A stretch of DNA of 64,000 nucleotides from Mesorhizobium sp. (GCF_024710845.1 NZ_JANJTZ010000053.1:186001-250000); one strand, 5' to 3'. Shown: positions 50,543 to 59,308, counted from the first letter of the stretch. Made by a program: numbers and translations. Notes: generated by a model from the sequence alone, not told the origin.

Positions 50543-51538
50543 ATGCGCATGCTTTTCGCTGCCGCGAGTCTGGCCCTGGCCACGCTGCCGTCAGCTTACG
50601 CAGACGACAGAATTACCCGACACGAACTCACCGACGAGGTATCGGCTGCATACTACGCAGAGCAGTTCGATGAGCTCGACAGGATGGCCGAGCGCTTCAG
50701 AGCGGATGATCAACGCACCGAGAGCGGCCTCTGGAAGCTGACGATCTTCTATCACGCATTGGACAATCCGACATCCCTGAACCAGACCGAAGGTCCTCCA
50801 AGTCTGCTTGAACTCGAAGATCGCAAGGAAAGGGCTATGCGATGGATCGTGGCAAAGCCTCAATCTCCCGCGGCACACATCGCCTATGCCTCGTCACTTT
50901 ATAAGATCGCCTGGTACCATCGCGGTACCCGCTATGTCTCGGAGACGAAACCGGCACAGCTCCGGTCTTTTCAGGAAAACTCCATGCTGGCGCTCGAACA
51001 TCTTTACAGCAACAAGGAAGTCGCATCCGTAGACCCGGCCTGGTACGCCACGGCGATCCGAATTGCGACGACACAGGGCTGGCCGGAATATGCCTTCATC
51101 GAACTCTATGATGAGGGAGCCACCAGACACCCATATTACTACGACATCTACTTCAACGCGCTCACGCGCACGTATCCCGAATGGGGCGGCAGCGTGGAGG
51201 CCATAGATCGGCTTATTCAGGATGCCGTCGAGCGCACCGGCGAGCGCGACGGAGACATCATGTATGCGCGTGCCTACTGGGTTGTGTCGGATGTGCGTTA
51301 CGGACCGACCCTGTTCCGGTCGACCCTGGCCGACTGGCCGAAGCTCAAGCGGGCGTTCGGCAACATGCTGAAGCAGTATCCCGACCAGTGGAACTTCAAC
51401 CGCTACTACAGGTTCGCCTGCGACGCGGTGGGTGAAGCCCGCTTTGAAGCTGAAGTGCGGTATGCTCAGGAACTGGTCCCGGACAACAAATGGTACTTCG
51501 ATCCGGATTACTGCAGGCAGCTATCATCGGCGAAGTGA
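50543..51538 (+). CDS. Exported protein of unknown function, TPR-like
   Basis: A 331-residue protein with a Sec signal (MRMLFAAASLALATLPSAYA). The mature part is helical with repeated aromatic and charged helices (AYYAEQFDELDRMAERFRAD, WYATAIRIATTQGWPEYAFI, YFNALTRTYPEWGGSVEAID), reminiscent of tetratricopeptide-like or DUF4034 proteins. I do not recognise a specific family. GGAGGA lies 6 bp before ATG 50543. It is divergent from the sigma-factor gene. Confidence 0.7.
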   Translation: MRMLFAAASLALATLPSAYADDRITRHELTDEVSAAYYAEQFDELDRMAERFRADDQRTESGLWKLTIFYHALDNPTSLNQTEGPPSLLELEDRKERAMRWIVAKPQSPAAHIAYASSLYKIAWYHRGTRYVSETKPAQLRSFQENSMLALEHLYSNKEVASVDPAWYATAIRIATTQGWPEYAFIELYDEGATRHPYYYDIYFNALTRTYPEWGGSVEAIDRLIQDAVERTGERDGDIMYARAYWVVSDVRYGPTLFRSTLADWPKLKRAFGNMLKQYPDQWNFNRYYRFACDAVGEARFEAEVRYAQELVPDNKWYFDPDYCRQLSSAK

Positions 51539-52225
51539 AGAGTACATAGCGCCGCCGACAAACGCCGCCATATGGAACGCCTGCTGGTCCGTGGAGTAGC
51601 GGTAGGCTTGGCCATACGGGCACGCGTTTCGATCGAGGCAGCCGTTGCGCATGCACGCCACCCCGCCGAGGGATCGGACGTGGCCGAGGCAGTCTTGATA
51701 GTCGAAGCCCGCCTTCGAATAGGCACCGACAGGACAGGCGTGAAGGCAGGGTTTTCCGTCACATCCGTCGCACAGATGAGTCGGAATACCAACCGCGCTG
51801 AGGTCTTCCAATCCGTCCGGCACGGTCCCGAACAGCAGCGCGCCGCGATAGGCGTGCCAGAGCCCGAATTCGGGATGCATGAGGATGCCGAGCGGCGATG
51901 GACGCAACCCTTCCGCCCGCATCGCCCATTGCTGGAACGGCAGGTAGGGCCGGTCGGATGGCGAGACTGCGTGGGCGCCGAACCGCGCGGCGACATCTCC
52001 AATCACCTCGCGCGACCATGTGTCGAGGGGATCGGACATGTCTGCCGGCTGTTTCTCCCGCCATGCCTGGAAATGCGGCCAGAGCGTCGGGCCGCCATGG
52101 CCCACCAGTAGCACCGCGCGGGCGCTAGCGGCACCCGCGGGCACCTCCTCGCCGGGCGCGAAGGCGAAGCCGCCGCGCAGGATCAGGCCGCTCTCGGCGA
52201 GTTGGCTGGATATCTCGGCGATCAT
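51524..52225 (-). CDS. Ferredoxin-like Fe-S protein with CblC/QueG-like N-terminal part
   Basis: A 233-residue protein. Residues about 155-215 hold two Cys clusters (CDGCDGKPCLHACP, then CMRNGCLDRNACPYG), suitable for Fe-S centres. The N-terminal part has PLGILMHPEFGLWHAYRGALL, which resembles the VHPxFGxWFAxRG motif of the B12-processing protein CblC and the related cobalamin-binding fold of QueG/RdhA. If correct it could be a corrinoid reductase. It is divergent, by 34 bp, from a small unknown gene. No characterised family name is certain. Confidence 0.6.
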   Translation of the reverse strand: MIAEISSQLAESGLILRGGFAFAPGEEVPAGAASARAVLLVGHGGPTLWPHFQAWREKQPADMSDPLDTWSREVIGDVAARFGAHAVSPSDRPYLPFQQWAMRAEGLRPSPLGILMHPEFGLWHAYRGALLFGTVPDGLEDLSAVGIPTHLCDGCDGKPCLHACPVGAYSKAGFDYQDCLGHVRSLGGVACMRNGCLDRNACPYGQAYRYSTDQQAFHMAAFVGGAMYSSLRR

Positions 52226-52259
52226 GCTGTATGCGCGCGTTCCCTCGGGAGCCGATCCT

Positions 52260-52622
52260 ATGACGAAACCGACGACAAAGACATTGTGGCGGCCGGTCGG
52301 ACCGGCGGAACTGAAATTGATCGAGGAGGCAGGAATGCGGGCATTCCCGCCCCGGCTTCCTGACCAGCCGATCTTCTACCCCGTTCTCTCGGAGGAATAC
52401 GCGATTCAGATCGCTCGCGAATGGAACGTTCCGGCAAGCGGATCGGGTTTCGTCACGCGGTTCGAGGTGCGCGCCGACTTTCTCGACCGCTACGACGTAC
52501 AGCATGCCGGCAGCAGGGCCCATCTCGAATACTGGATTCCCGCCGAGGACCTGCCGTCATTCAACGATGCAATCATTGGCGAGATCGTGGTGACCGCGTC
52601 GTTTGGCGACGCGGCAAAGTAA
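52260..52622 (+). CDS. Small conserved protein annotated as ADP-ribosylation/crystallin J1 type
   Basis: A 120-residue protein: LWRPVGPAELKLIEEAGMRA, then PPRLPDQPIFYPVLSEEYA and IAREWNVPASGSGFVTRFEV. This is a recurrent small family in proteobacteria carrying a misleading 'crystallin J1' label; its function is unknown. CGGGAG lies 8 bp before the ATG at 52260. It is divergent from the ferredoxin-like gene. Confidence 0.7.
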   Translation: MTKPTTKTLWRPVGPAELKLIEEAGMRAFPPRLPDQPIFYPVLSEEYAIQIAREWNVPASGSGFVTRFEVRADFLDRYDVQHAGSRAHLEYWIPAEDLPSFNDAIIGEIVVTASFGDAAK

Positions 52623-52650
52623 TCTACGCCAAGGAGGAACAGGCGCATAT

Positions 52651-53064
52651 TCAGGACGTGTCGCGGAATTCGACCGGCGAAACGTCGGAGGCCGGCAAAT
52701 GCCGGGGGACGACACAGGTCCGTCGGCCCTCATTGCCGGCCTCGTCCGATCCGCCACCCCGCTGCAGGAACGACAGGCGGCTGATCTGCGCCGCAATCGC
52801 CCGCATCACGAGCGCAAGCGCCCTGAGCGAGGCGGCGAGGTCCTGCGCGTCGTCGGGATGGCTGCCGAATCCGGCCGGCATGTGGACGGGCGACCAGTGC
52901 CTGCCCGCAGGGTTCCGTGCGGAGCCCTCGACGTAATCCCTCAGAAGCGCATTCGCCTGCCAGGCGGCCCACAATATGCACCAGCGGACCCAGGGGGAGC
53001 GCAGGGCGGCGTCTTCGGCCATATCGGCAAACGAGAGCAGACGCATGATGATGCTGCTCAGCAC
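52651..53064 (-). CDS. Hypothetical protein
   Basis: A 137-residue frame, MLSSIIMRLLSFADMAEDAA onward, with an amphipathic helical region (WVRWCILWAAWQANALLRDY) and a C-terminal Arg-rich tail. The GTG at 53064 has GGGAGGGAG upstream, supporting translation. No family recognised. Convergent with the crystallin-J1-type gene. Confidence 0.45.
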   Translation of the reverse strand: MLSSIIMRLLSFADMAEDAALRSPWVRWCILWAAWQANALLRDYVEGSARNPAGRHWSPVHMPAGFGSHPDDAQDLAASLRALALVMRAIAAQISRLSFLQRGGGSDEAGNEGRRTCVVPRHLPASDVSPVEFRDTS

Positions 53065-53268
53065 CTGCTGCTCCCTCCCTGCCTTCGCCCTCCAGCCCAA
53101 AGTAAGCTCCTTTCCGTCGCACTGGTCCTATGGTCCGTCGGATCGCAAGGGGTGGGGATAAGTATTTTTGAATGTCGAACGGAAAGAAGGGCTTGGCGGA
53201 AAAGGGCGGAGATTTGATCCACAGGGCGGGCGGTGTTTTGGCCGCAGCCACCCTCGCGCGGCGTCTTC

Positions 53269-53395
53269 CCGGCGGCCGGAGGCCAGCCGGGAACTATTGA
53301 TTGCCGGGAGAAAGGTGCCGTCGGTCATGCCGCGAAGGGGTTTTCGGCGTGTAACCGGAGAGAAGAATGGATACCGGCTGGCCTCCGGCCGCCGG
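53269..53395. repeat. 22-bp perfect inverted repeat flanking an 83-bp centre
   Basis: The 22-bp arm at 53269-53290 (CCGGCGGCCGGAGG, then CCAGCCGG) is exactly inverted at 53374-53395. It lies in a 500-bp gap with no convincing gene (53065-53567). Flanks such as GAATGGATACCGG and GGCATGACGG resemble the short palindromic elements scattered in alphaproteobacterial genomes. A small non-autonomous element is likely. Confidence 0.7.
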
Positions 53396-53567
53396 CATGA
53401 CGGAAGAGAGGTTAAGAGACCGTCGTCGGAAAAAATAGAATCGTCGGGCGGCCGGAAAACATCGCCAAACCTGGCCGTCGGCCAGCCGGTCACAGAAATA
53501 TTCGACTGCACGAGCGGGTAAGGGGAAATGCCGGACGTTCCGTTCAGCTCGACTGACCGGCCCCCGC

Positions 53568-54305
53568 TCACCCCCGCAGCGTCTCGTCGAACACCGTCGT
53601 AAGCCGCTTCCAGTGCCTATCGGCGCCTGCCTCGTCGTAGACCGAATGGTCCGGCACGCACCAGCCGTGCTTCATGCCGACATAGTTCTCGACCGTGTGG
53701 TCGACCTCGGCCTCGCGGAAGGCCTGGGCGAAGCGCGCCGACTGTTCGGGCGGGAAGCTGCCGTCGACGCCGGCGACGCCGACGTAGACGCGCGCCTTGA
53801 TCTTCGCGGCGTTGGCGGCGGGGCTGTCGGGCGCGTCACTGGCGAGGTTGCCGCCGTGCAGGCTCGCCGCAGCGACGATGCGATCGGGATGGGCCGTCGC
53901 CGCGTTGAGCGCGCGGCCGCCGCCCATGCAGTAGCCAACCGTGCCAACCTTGCCGGAGAACCCCTCCTCCGCCAGCGCGTCGAGCAAATGGCCGGTATCG
54001 GCCATCGTCATCGCTTGCGTCGTCTCGGCGATCATCCTGCGCAGGAACTGTCCGGTCTCCGCGTTGGAAAAGGCAGTCTTCGCGTCGAACGGGCCGTGGG
54101 CGCCGAAGCGGTAGAACAGGTCGGGCACCAGCACCGCATGCCCCTGCCCCGCCAGCCGCGCGGCCATCTCGTCCATCGCCGGCCGCGGCCCGAAGGCGTC
54201 CATGTAGAGGATGACAGCAGAGCCGGAGGGCTTGCCGGATGGGGCGAAGAGAGAAGCCGGGCAGATGCCGTCGGCTGTCGTGATGGAGATACTGCGGCCG
54301 GACAT
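53568..54305 (-). CDS. Dienelactone hydrolase family protein
   Basis: A 245-residue alpha/beta hydrolase. The nucleophile Cys is in VGYCMGGGRALNAA, where dienelactone hydrolases carry GxCxGG; the catalytic His is in YVGMKHGWCVPD and Asp in AGVDGSFPPEQS. The family hydrolyses dienelactones and other esters in the cytoplasm. Start ATG 54305. It is downstream of, and on the same strand as, mttB2 (163 bp apart), although this gap is large for one operon. Confidence 0.87.
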   Translation of the reverse strand: MSGRSISITTADGICPASLFAPSGKPSGSAVILYMDAFGPRPAMDEMAARLAGQGHAVLVPDLFYRFGAHGPFDAKTAFSNAETGQFLRRMIAETTQAMTMADTGHLLDALAEEGFSGKVGTVGYCMGGGRALNAATAHPDRIVAAASLHGGNLASDAPDSPAANAAKIKARVYVGVAGVDGSFPPEQSARFAQAFREAEVDHTVENYVGMKHGWCVPDHSVYDEAGADRHWKRLTTVFDETLRG

Positions 54306-54468
54306 CTCAGCTCCTGTTTCGTGGAGCGGACGAAACTATCCACGCCCGCACGAAGTGGCCAGAGCCAGATGGCCAAAATCACTCCGCTCCACCGCCCCTC
54401 ACGGCGCTGCGCCAGACTTCGTCGTGGATGATCTTGGCGACTTTAGCCCCGCCTGAATCGGGCTCGCT

Positions 54469-56064
54469 TCACGTGAAGGCGTCGGGCATCGACTCCTTCT
54501 TCTGGCGGATGAAGGCGAGCAGCGCCTCGTCGATGGACTGGTCGAGCGCCGGCGCTTCGTAGGTTTCGAGCCAGCGGCGCGCCAGTTCGTTGGCGCGCTG
54601 GTGGGCGGGCTTCGATCCTTCCGCTTCCCATTGTTCGAACGAATTGTTGTCGGCGATCGAGGAGCGGTAGAACGCCGTCTGGAAGTTCGCCTGCGTGTGG
54701 TCGCAGCCGAGATAATGGCTGCCCGGCCCGACCTGGCGGATTGCGTCCATCGCCTGTCCGTTCTCGGACAGGTCCACCCCTTGCGCGAACTTCTGCGTCA
54801 TGCCGAGCTGGTCGATGTCCATCATGAATTTTTCGTAGCAGGAGGCGAGGCCGCCCTCGAGCCAGCCGGCCGAATGGAGCACGAAATTGGTGCCGGCCAG
54901 AATGGTCGAGTTCAGCGTGTTGGCGCTCTCATAGGCCGCCTGCGCGTCCGGGATCTTGGAGGCGCAGAGCGAGCCGCCGGTGCGGAACGGCAGGCCGAGG
55001 CGGCGGGCAAGCTGTGCTGCGCCGTAGGACACCAGCGACGGCTCCGGCGTGCCGAAGGTCGGCGCGCCCGACTGCATCGAGATCGAGGAAGCGAAGGTGC
55101 CGAACAGCACCGGGGCGCCGGGGCGCACGAGCTGCGTCACCGCCGCGCCCGCCAGCACCTCAGCCAGCACCTGCGTGAGCGTGCCGGCGACCGTCACCGG
55201 GCTCATCGCACCCGCAAGGATGAAGGGCGTGACGATGCAGGCCTGGTTGTGGCGGGCATAGACCTTGAGCGCGCCGAGCATCGTGTCGTCGAACACCATC
55301 GGCGAGTTGGCGTTGATCAGCGAGGTCAGCACCGTGTTGTTCTCGACGAAATCGTCGCCGAATACGAGCTTGGCCATCGCGACCGTGTCCTCCGCGCGCT
55401 CGGGCGCGGTGACCGAGCCCATGAACGGCTTGTCGGAATATTTGATGTGGCTGTAGATCATGTCGAGGTGGCGCTTGTTGACCGGCACGTCGACCGGCTC
55501 GCACACCGTGCCGCCCGAATGGTGGATCGACGGCGCCATGTAGGCGAGCTTCACGAAATTGCGGAAATCCTCGATCGTCGCATAGCGGCGGTTGCCGTCG
55601 AGATCGCGCACGAAGGGCGGGCCGTAGACCGGCGCGAAGACGGTGGCATTGCCGCCGATCTGCACCGAACGCTCGGGATTGCGGGCGTGCTGCGTGTAGA
55701 CCGACGGGGCGGTCTTGAGCAGCGAGCGCGGCAGGCCCTTGGGGAAATGCACCCGGTCGCCGCGCACGTCGGCGCCGGCGTCCTTCCACAGCGCAAGCGT
55801 CTCGGGGTCGTCGCGGAAGATGATGCCGGTTTCTTCCAAGACCGTGTCGGCATTGGCCTCGATGAGGGAAATACCCTCCTCGTTGAGCACCTCGTAGATT
55901 GGAATCTCGCGCTTGATGTAGGTGAGCTGCTGGCCAGGGCCGCCGCCCGAGCGCGCCGCGCGCCTGGCCGCGGCACCGCCGCTGTGGCGATCGCCCCGCC
56001 CGCGCCGTGTGCCGCCCGTCTCCTGCTCGCTCATTCCGAGGTCAACTGCCGCCGGCTCGCTCAT
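54469..56064 (-). CDS. Trimethylamine methyltransferase (MttB) family protein, non-pyrrolysine, paralogue 2
   Basis: A 531-residue MttB-superfamily methyltransferase, clearly homologous to paralogue 1: FILAGAMSPVTVAGTLTQVL, then NFVLHSAGWLEGGLASCYEK and QVGPGSHYLGCDHTQANFQT. No amber codon interrupts the frame. It should move a methyl from a quaternary amine, or related methylated compound, to the corrinoid protein encoded divergently 259 bp away. Residues 14-46 are rich in Arg, Gly and Ala (TGGTRRGRGDRHSGGAAARR). The ATG at 56064 is preceded by AGGGAAG at 8 bp. Confidence 0.88.
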   Translation of the reverse strand: MSEPAAVDLGMSEQETGGTRRGRGDRHSGGAAARRAARSGGGPGQQLTYIKREIPIYEVLNEEGISLIEANADTVLEETGIIFRDDPETLALWKDAGADVRGDRVHFPKGLPRSLLKTAPSVYTQHARNPERSVQIGGNATVFAPVYGPPFVRDLDGNRRYATIEDFRNFVKLAYMAPSIHHSGGTVCEPVDVPVNKRHLDMIYSHIKYSDKPFMGSVTAPERAEDTVAMAKLVFGDDFVENNTVLTSLINANSPMVFDDTMLGALKVYARHNQACIVTPFILAGAMSPVTVAGTLTQVLAEVLAGAAVTQLVRPGAPVLFGTFASSISMQSGAPTFGTPEPSLVSYGAAQLARRLGLPFRTGGSLCASKIPDAQAAYESANTLNSTILAGTNFVLHSAGWLEGGLASCYEKFMMDIDQLGMTQKFAQGVDLSENGQAMDAIRQVGPGSHYLGCDHTQANFQTAFYRSSIADNNSFEQWEAEGSKPAHQRANELARRWLETYEAPALDQSIDEALLAFIRQKKESMPDAFT

Positions 56065-56323
56065 CGTCGTTCTTCCCTGAATGAAAGCCGCGGCCGTAAC
56101 GCCGCTTGTCGGCGGATCGTAGCCATGGTCCCTTCGCGAACAGTCTCGCGAACGCCAGACGGTGTCGCAAAATCGACACGGCAAGCTGCTGAATTCCAGT
56201 CGCTTTCGTTTTGCACGGCGTCGCAAATCAGCTATGCGGCCATGCCGTTTGCGGAATAGATATGCTCACGAAGTTCGAGTGGACGGAAGTCCCCTCGTTC
56301 GCATCTCACCTGGAGCCCCGGCA
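56065..56323. promoter_or_regulatory. Divergent promoter region between mttB2 and the corrinoid protein gene
   Basis: This gap drives both genes. It contains a perfect inverted repeat GTGTCG-CAAAAT-CGACAC (56162-56179), a second GCGTCGCAAA copy at 56219-56227, and a direct repeat TCGCGAAC at 56134-56141 and 56146-56153. These are candidate regulator sites. No RNA switch was recognised. Confidence 0.5.
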
Positions 56324-57022
56324 ATGTCCGACGACGAGATCATTCTCTCCGAGCTTTCCGACGACGAACTCGTGCAGCAGATGCACGACGATCTCTATGA
56401 CGGGCTGAAGGAGGAGATCGAGGAAGGCACGAACATCCTGCTCGAGCGCGGCTGGGCGCCCTACAAGGTGCTGACGGAGGCGCTGGTCGAGGGCATGCGT
56501 ATCGTCGGCGAGGATTTCCGCGACGGCATCCTGTTCGTGCCGGAAGTGCTGCTCTCCGCCAATGCGATGAAGGCCGGCATGTTCATCCTGCGCCCGCTGC
56601 TCGCCGCCACCGGCGCGCCGAAACAGGGCAAGCTGGTCATCGGCACCGTCAAGGGCGACATCCACGACATCGGCAAGAACCTCGTCGGCATGATGATGGA
56701 GGGCGCCGGCTTCGACGTCGTCGACCTCGGCATCAATAACCCGGTCGAGAAATACCTGGCCGCCATCGAAGAGCACAAGCCAGACATTCTCGGCATGTCG
56801 GCGCTTTTGACCACCACCATGCCCTACATGAAGGTCGTGATCGATACGCTGAAGGAAAAGGGCATCCGCGACGACTACGTGGTGCTCGTCGGCGGCGCGC
56901 CGCTCAACGAGGAATTCGGCAAGGCCGTCGGCGCCGACGCCTACTGCCGCGACGCGGCGGTGGCCGTCGAGACGGCGAAGGACTACATGAAGCGCAAGCA
57001 CAACCAGCGCGCCACGGCCTGA
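56324..57022 (+). CDS. Corrinoid (B12-binding) protein
   Basis: A 232-residue corrinoid carrier of the MtaC/MttC/MtgC family. The N-terminal helical cap (NILLERGWAPYKVLTEALVE) is followed by the B12-binding Rossmann domain; Asp112-x-His114-x2-Gly117 in GTVKGDIHDIGKNLVG supplies the lower cobalt ligand His. It carries a methyl-Co(III) or free Co(I) cobalamin between MttB and the THF methyltransferase encoded 4.5 kb downstream. ATG 56324 has TGGAG 7 bp upstream. It heads a long run of genes on the plus strand. Confidence 0.95.
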   Translation: MSDDEIILSELSDDELVQQMHDDLYDGLKEEIEEGTNILLERGWAPYKVLTEALVEGMRIVGEDFRDGILFVPEVLLSANAMKAGMFILRPLLAATGAPKQGKLVIGTVKGDIHDIGKNLVGMMMEGAGFDVVDLGINNPVEKYLAAIEEHKPDILGMSALLTTTMPYMKVVIDTLKEKGIRDDYVVLVGGAPLNEEFGKAVGADAYCRDAAVAVETAKDYMKRKHNQRATA

Positions 57023-57047
57023 TTTCCGCCTCCTGGCGCACTATGTT

Positions 57048-57073
57048 GAAGGGCGGCGCAACGGCCGCCCTTC
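57048..57073. terminator. Hairpin after the corrinoid protein gene
   Basis: GAAGGGCGGC and GCCGCCCTTC form a perfect 10-bp stem with a GCAACG loop, 25 bp after the corrinoid gene stop and just before the convergent entericidin-like gene. GTCGTTT follows. Probably partial termination, since downstream genes are related in function. Confidence 0.55.
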
Positions 57074-57086
57074 GTCGTTTCGAGGA

Positions 57087-57221
57087 TCAGTCGACGGAGT
57101 CTTCCACCGCATCGGCGGTTGCGTTCACGTCGCGACCTATCCCGCGAACGGTATTGGCGCAGGCCGAAAGCGTCATGACGCAGATCAGGGCGAGAATGGG
57201 AACGAGGCGTATCGTGGTCAT
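57087..57221 (-). CDS. Entericidin-family small lipoprotein
   Basis: A 44-residue protein with a lipoprotein signal MTTIRLVPILALICVMTLSAC (lipobox LSAC at residues 18-21) and the short mature sequence ANTVRGIGRDVNATADAVED, typical of entericidin A/B-type peptides. These are tiny outer- or inner-membrane lipoproteins linked to stress; here it stands singly. It is opposite in direction to the corrinoid genes and lies between the corrinoid gene and the DUF1638 gene. Confidence 0.8.
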   Translation of the reverse strand: MTTIRLVPILALICVMTLSACANTVRGIGRDVNATADAVEDSVD

Positions 57222-57287
57222 TGGAGGAGCTTCCTTGTTTGCCGGCGCAGCCGATGATCGCCAACGACCTCGTGGAGGCTTGGTTCC

Positions 57288-57911
57288 GTGAGCGTGACGC
57301 CAGACGCGGATAAGTCCGGGAAGGTGCTGGTCATCGCCTGCGGGATGATCGCCCGCGAGGTGCTGGCGGTGAAGGCGCAGTTGAGGCTCGACCATCTCGA
57401 CCTCACCTGCCTGCCGGCCGAGTTCCACTATTTTCCGGACCGTATCCCCCCCGCGATGGACAAGGCGATCGTCGAGGCAAAGGCCGAAGGCTACCGGCAC
57501 ATCATCGCCGGCTATGCCGATTGCGGCACCGGCGGCTTGCTCGACAGGGTGCTGGAGAAACATGGCGTCGAGCGCATCGCCGGGCCGCACTGCTTCGCCT
57601 TCTACCAGGGCATGAGCGCCTTCGAGGCGATCGGCGACGACGACATGACGACCTTCTACATGACCGACTTCCTGTGCCGGCAGTTCGACGCTTTCTTCAT
57701 GAAGCCGCTCGGCCTCGACCGCCATCCGGAACTGGCGAAGGACTATTTCGGCCATTACGAGAAGCTGGTCTATCTGGCGCAGACCGACGATCCGGCGCTC
57801 GACCCGGTCGCGGAAAAGGCCGCGACAATGCTCGGCCTCGCCTACGAGAAGCGGCGGACGGGCTATGGCGACCTCGCGCCGGCCCTGGCGAAGACCGCGG
57901 CCGCAACATGA
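57288..57911 (+). CDS. DUF1638 family protein
   Basis: A 207-residue protein: VLVIACGMIAREVLAVKAQL at the start, then FHYFPDRIPPAMDKAIVEAK, GYADCGTGGLLDRVLEKHG and PHCFAFYQG. This is DUF1638, a family whose genes often accompany corrinoid methyltransferase genes and that has three recurring Cys (ACGM, DCGTGG, HCFAF). Function unknown; a metal or corrinoid-related role is inferred. The GTG at 57288 has CGTGGAGG 10 bp upstream. Confidence 0.88.
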   Translation: MSVTPDADKSGKVLVIACGMIAREVLAVKAQLRLDHLDLTCLPAEFHYFPDRIPPAMDKAIVEAKAEGYRHIIAGYADCGTGGLLDRVLEKHGVERIAGPHCFAFYQGMSAFEAIGDDDMTTFYMTDFLCRQFDAFFMKPLGLDRHPELAKDYFGHYEKLVYLAQTDDPALDPVAEKAATMLGLAYEKRRTGYGDLAPALAKTAAAT

Positions 57912-57957
57912 AAGCGCCGGAATCGTCGTCCGAGGTGACGGCGAACGGAGAACTCAG

Positions 57958-58539
57958 ATGACGCCGCGCCTCCTCGCTCTTGCCGCCCTCGCCCTCCTCC
58001 TGGCTGCCACTCCATCCCGGGCGACCGGCGAGATCGAGGGGCTGATCACCCAGGCCGACCGGGAGAGGCTTTCGAACTATGAGAGCACGCGCGCGGAAGC
58101 GCTGAAGGAGGCGCGCGAGGGCGGCAGCGCGGAGGATATCGCGGTCCTCGACAAGGTCGTCGACGCGCGCCAGAAGTCCTGGTCCGGCTTCGACATGACC
58201 GGCGACTGGCAGTGCCGCACCATCAAGGCCGGCGGTCTCGCACAACTCGTCGTCTACGGCTGGTTCAAATGCCGCGTCACCGACGACGGCTCGGGCTGGA
58301 CGCTGACCAAGCTCACCGGCTCGCAGAAGACCAAGGGCCGCTTCTTCACTGACAGCGACTTCCGCCGGACCTATCTCGGCACCTTCGCCGTCAACGACGA
58401 CCCTTTTCCCGCCTACGGCAAGGGTCCGGAGACCGACCAGGCCGGATACGCCTTCCTGATGTCGCCGAAATCCTGGCGGGTCGAGTTTCCCGCGCCCTAC
58501 TACGAGTCGAAGCTCGACATCCTCGAATTCCGCCGCTGA
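57958..58539 (+). CDS. DUF4893 domain exported protein
   Basis: A 193-residue protein with a signal peptide (MTPRLLALAALALLLAATPS) and a DUF4893-type domain (TGEIEGLITQADRERLSNYE, then MTGDWQCRTIKAGGLAQLVV). Function unknown; periplasmic. It begins 46 bp after DUF1638 on the same strand, but may be unrelated to methyl transfer. Start ATG 57958 with CGGAG upstream. Confidence 0.78.
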   Translation: MTPRLLALAALALLLAATPSRATGEIEGLITQADRERLSNYESTRAEALKEAREGGSAEDIAVLDKVVDARQKSWSGFDMTGDWQCRTIKAGGLAQLVVYGWFKCRVTDDGSGWTLTKLTGSQKTKGRFFTDSDFRRTYLGTFAVNDDPFPAYGKGPETDQAGYAFLMSPKSWRVEFPAPYYESKLDILEFRR

Positions 58540-58651
58540 CGGCGCGGAGAGGCGCGATTTGCGTTATGTCATCAAGGATTAACGGCTGTTTGCGCATTCT
58601 GTGGCAGAAACGCGGGAGGGGCGCCCAGCGGGGCCGTTTGTGAGACAGGGC

Positions 58652-59308
58652 ATGGGTGAATACGAGCAACAGGCGCTGCCTGGGACGCCGCGACGGCCCC
58701 CGCCGGCCCGCCTGTCGTCGCTGTTCGAGCGCCTTGCCGCCGAGGGCGACGGGCCGATCACCGTTGCCGAAATCCGCACCGCGCTCGGCGACCGCAGCCT
58801 GGCGACGCTGCTGATCTTCTTCGCCGTCATCAACCTGATCCCGCTGCCGCCGCCGTCCTCCGCCATCCTCGGACTGCCGCTGCTGATCGTCGCCGCGCAG
58901 ATGCTCTACGGCTCGACCAGCGTCTGGCTGCCGAAGCGCATCCTGGCGATCTCGCTGACGAGGGCGCAGTTCCAGGGCGCGATGGGGCGCATCGTGCCCT
59001 GGCTCGTCTGGCTGGAGAAATACATCCGCCCGCGCTACTGGCCGTTCTGGCCGAAGCAGGGCGAGCGCGTCGTCGGCGCGCTGTCGCTGTTCCTGGCGGT
59101 CGTTGTCACCCTGCCGATACCGCTGGGCAACTGGTTCCCGGCCTTCGCGATCACCCTGCTCGGCTTCGCCCTGTCGGAACGCGACGGCGTGCTTCTCGGC
59201 GTCGGCGCGGTCGTCGGCCTGTTTTCGTTGCTCCTGATCGGCCTGGTGATCGGCTCGGCCGGCGCGCTGCTCGGCTACTTCTGGTCGCACATGGGCGCGA
59301 TCTTCTAG
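58652..59308 (+). CDS. ExoD family membrane protein
   Basis: A 218-residue protein of the exopolysaccharide synthesis ExoD family: cytoplasmic start, GDRSLATLLIFFAVINLIPL, then a hydrophobic pair with GLPLLIVAAQMLYGSTSVWLP and a final membrane pair. ExoD is required for exopolysaccharide and alkali tolerance in Sinorhizobium, by unknown mechanism. The start is uncertain: ATG 58652 is used, but GTG at 58601 or 58640 would also work. Confidence 0.82.
   Translation: MGEYEQQALPGTPRRPPPARLSSLFERLAAEGDGPITVAEIRTALGDRSLATLLIFFAVINLIPLPPPSSAILGLPLLIVAAQMLYGSTSVWLPKRILAISLTRAQFQGAMGRIVPWLVWLEKYIRPRYWPFWPKQGERVVGALSLFLAVVVTLPIPLGNWFPAFAITLLGFALSERDGVLLGVGAVVGLFSLLLIGLVIGSAGALLGYFWSHMGAIF

Noticed and set aside
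52260-52622. True ADP-ribosylglycohydrolase (crystallin J1) enzyme
   Set aside because: At 120 residues with none of the metal-binding Asp motifs of ADP-ribosylglycohydrolases, the label is only inherited annotation.
54601-56259. 552-codon plus-strand frame opposite mttB2
   Set aside because: Antisense shadow of a recognised MttB-family gene.
56065-56323. Cobalamin riboswitch upstream of the corrinoid protein gene
   Set aside because: I looked for a B12-box-like conserved core and did not find one; the palindromes present are short protein-site types.
57087-57221. Entericidin toxin-antidote pair
   Set aside because: Only one entericidin-like peptide is present; no second small lipoprotein lies beside it.
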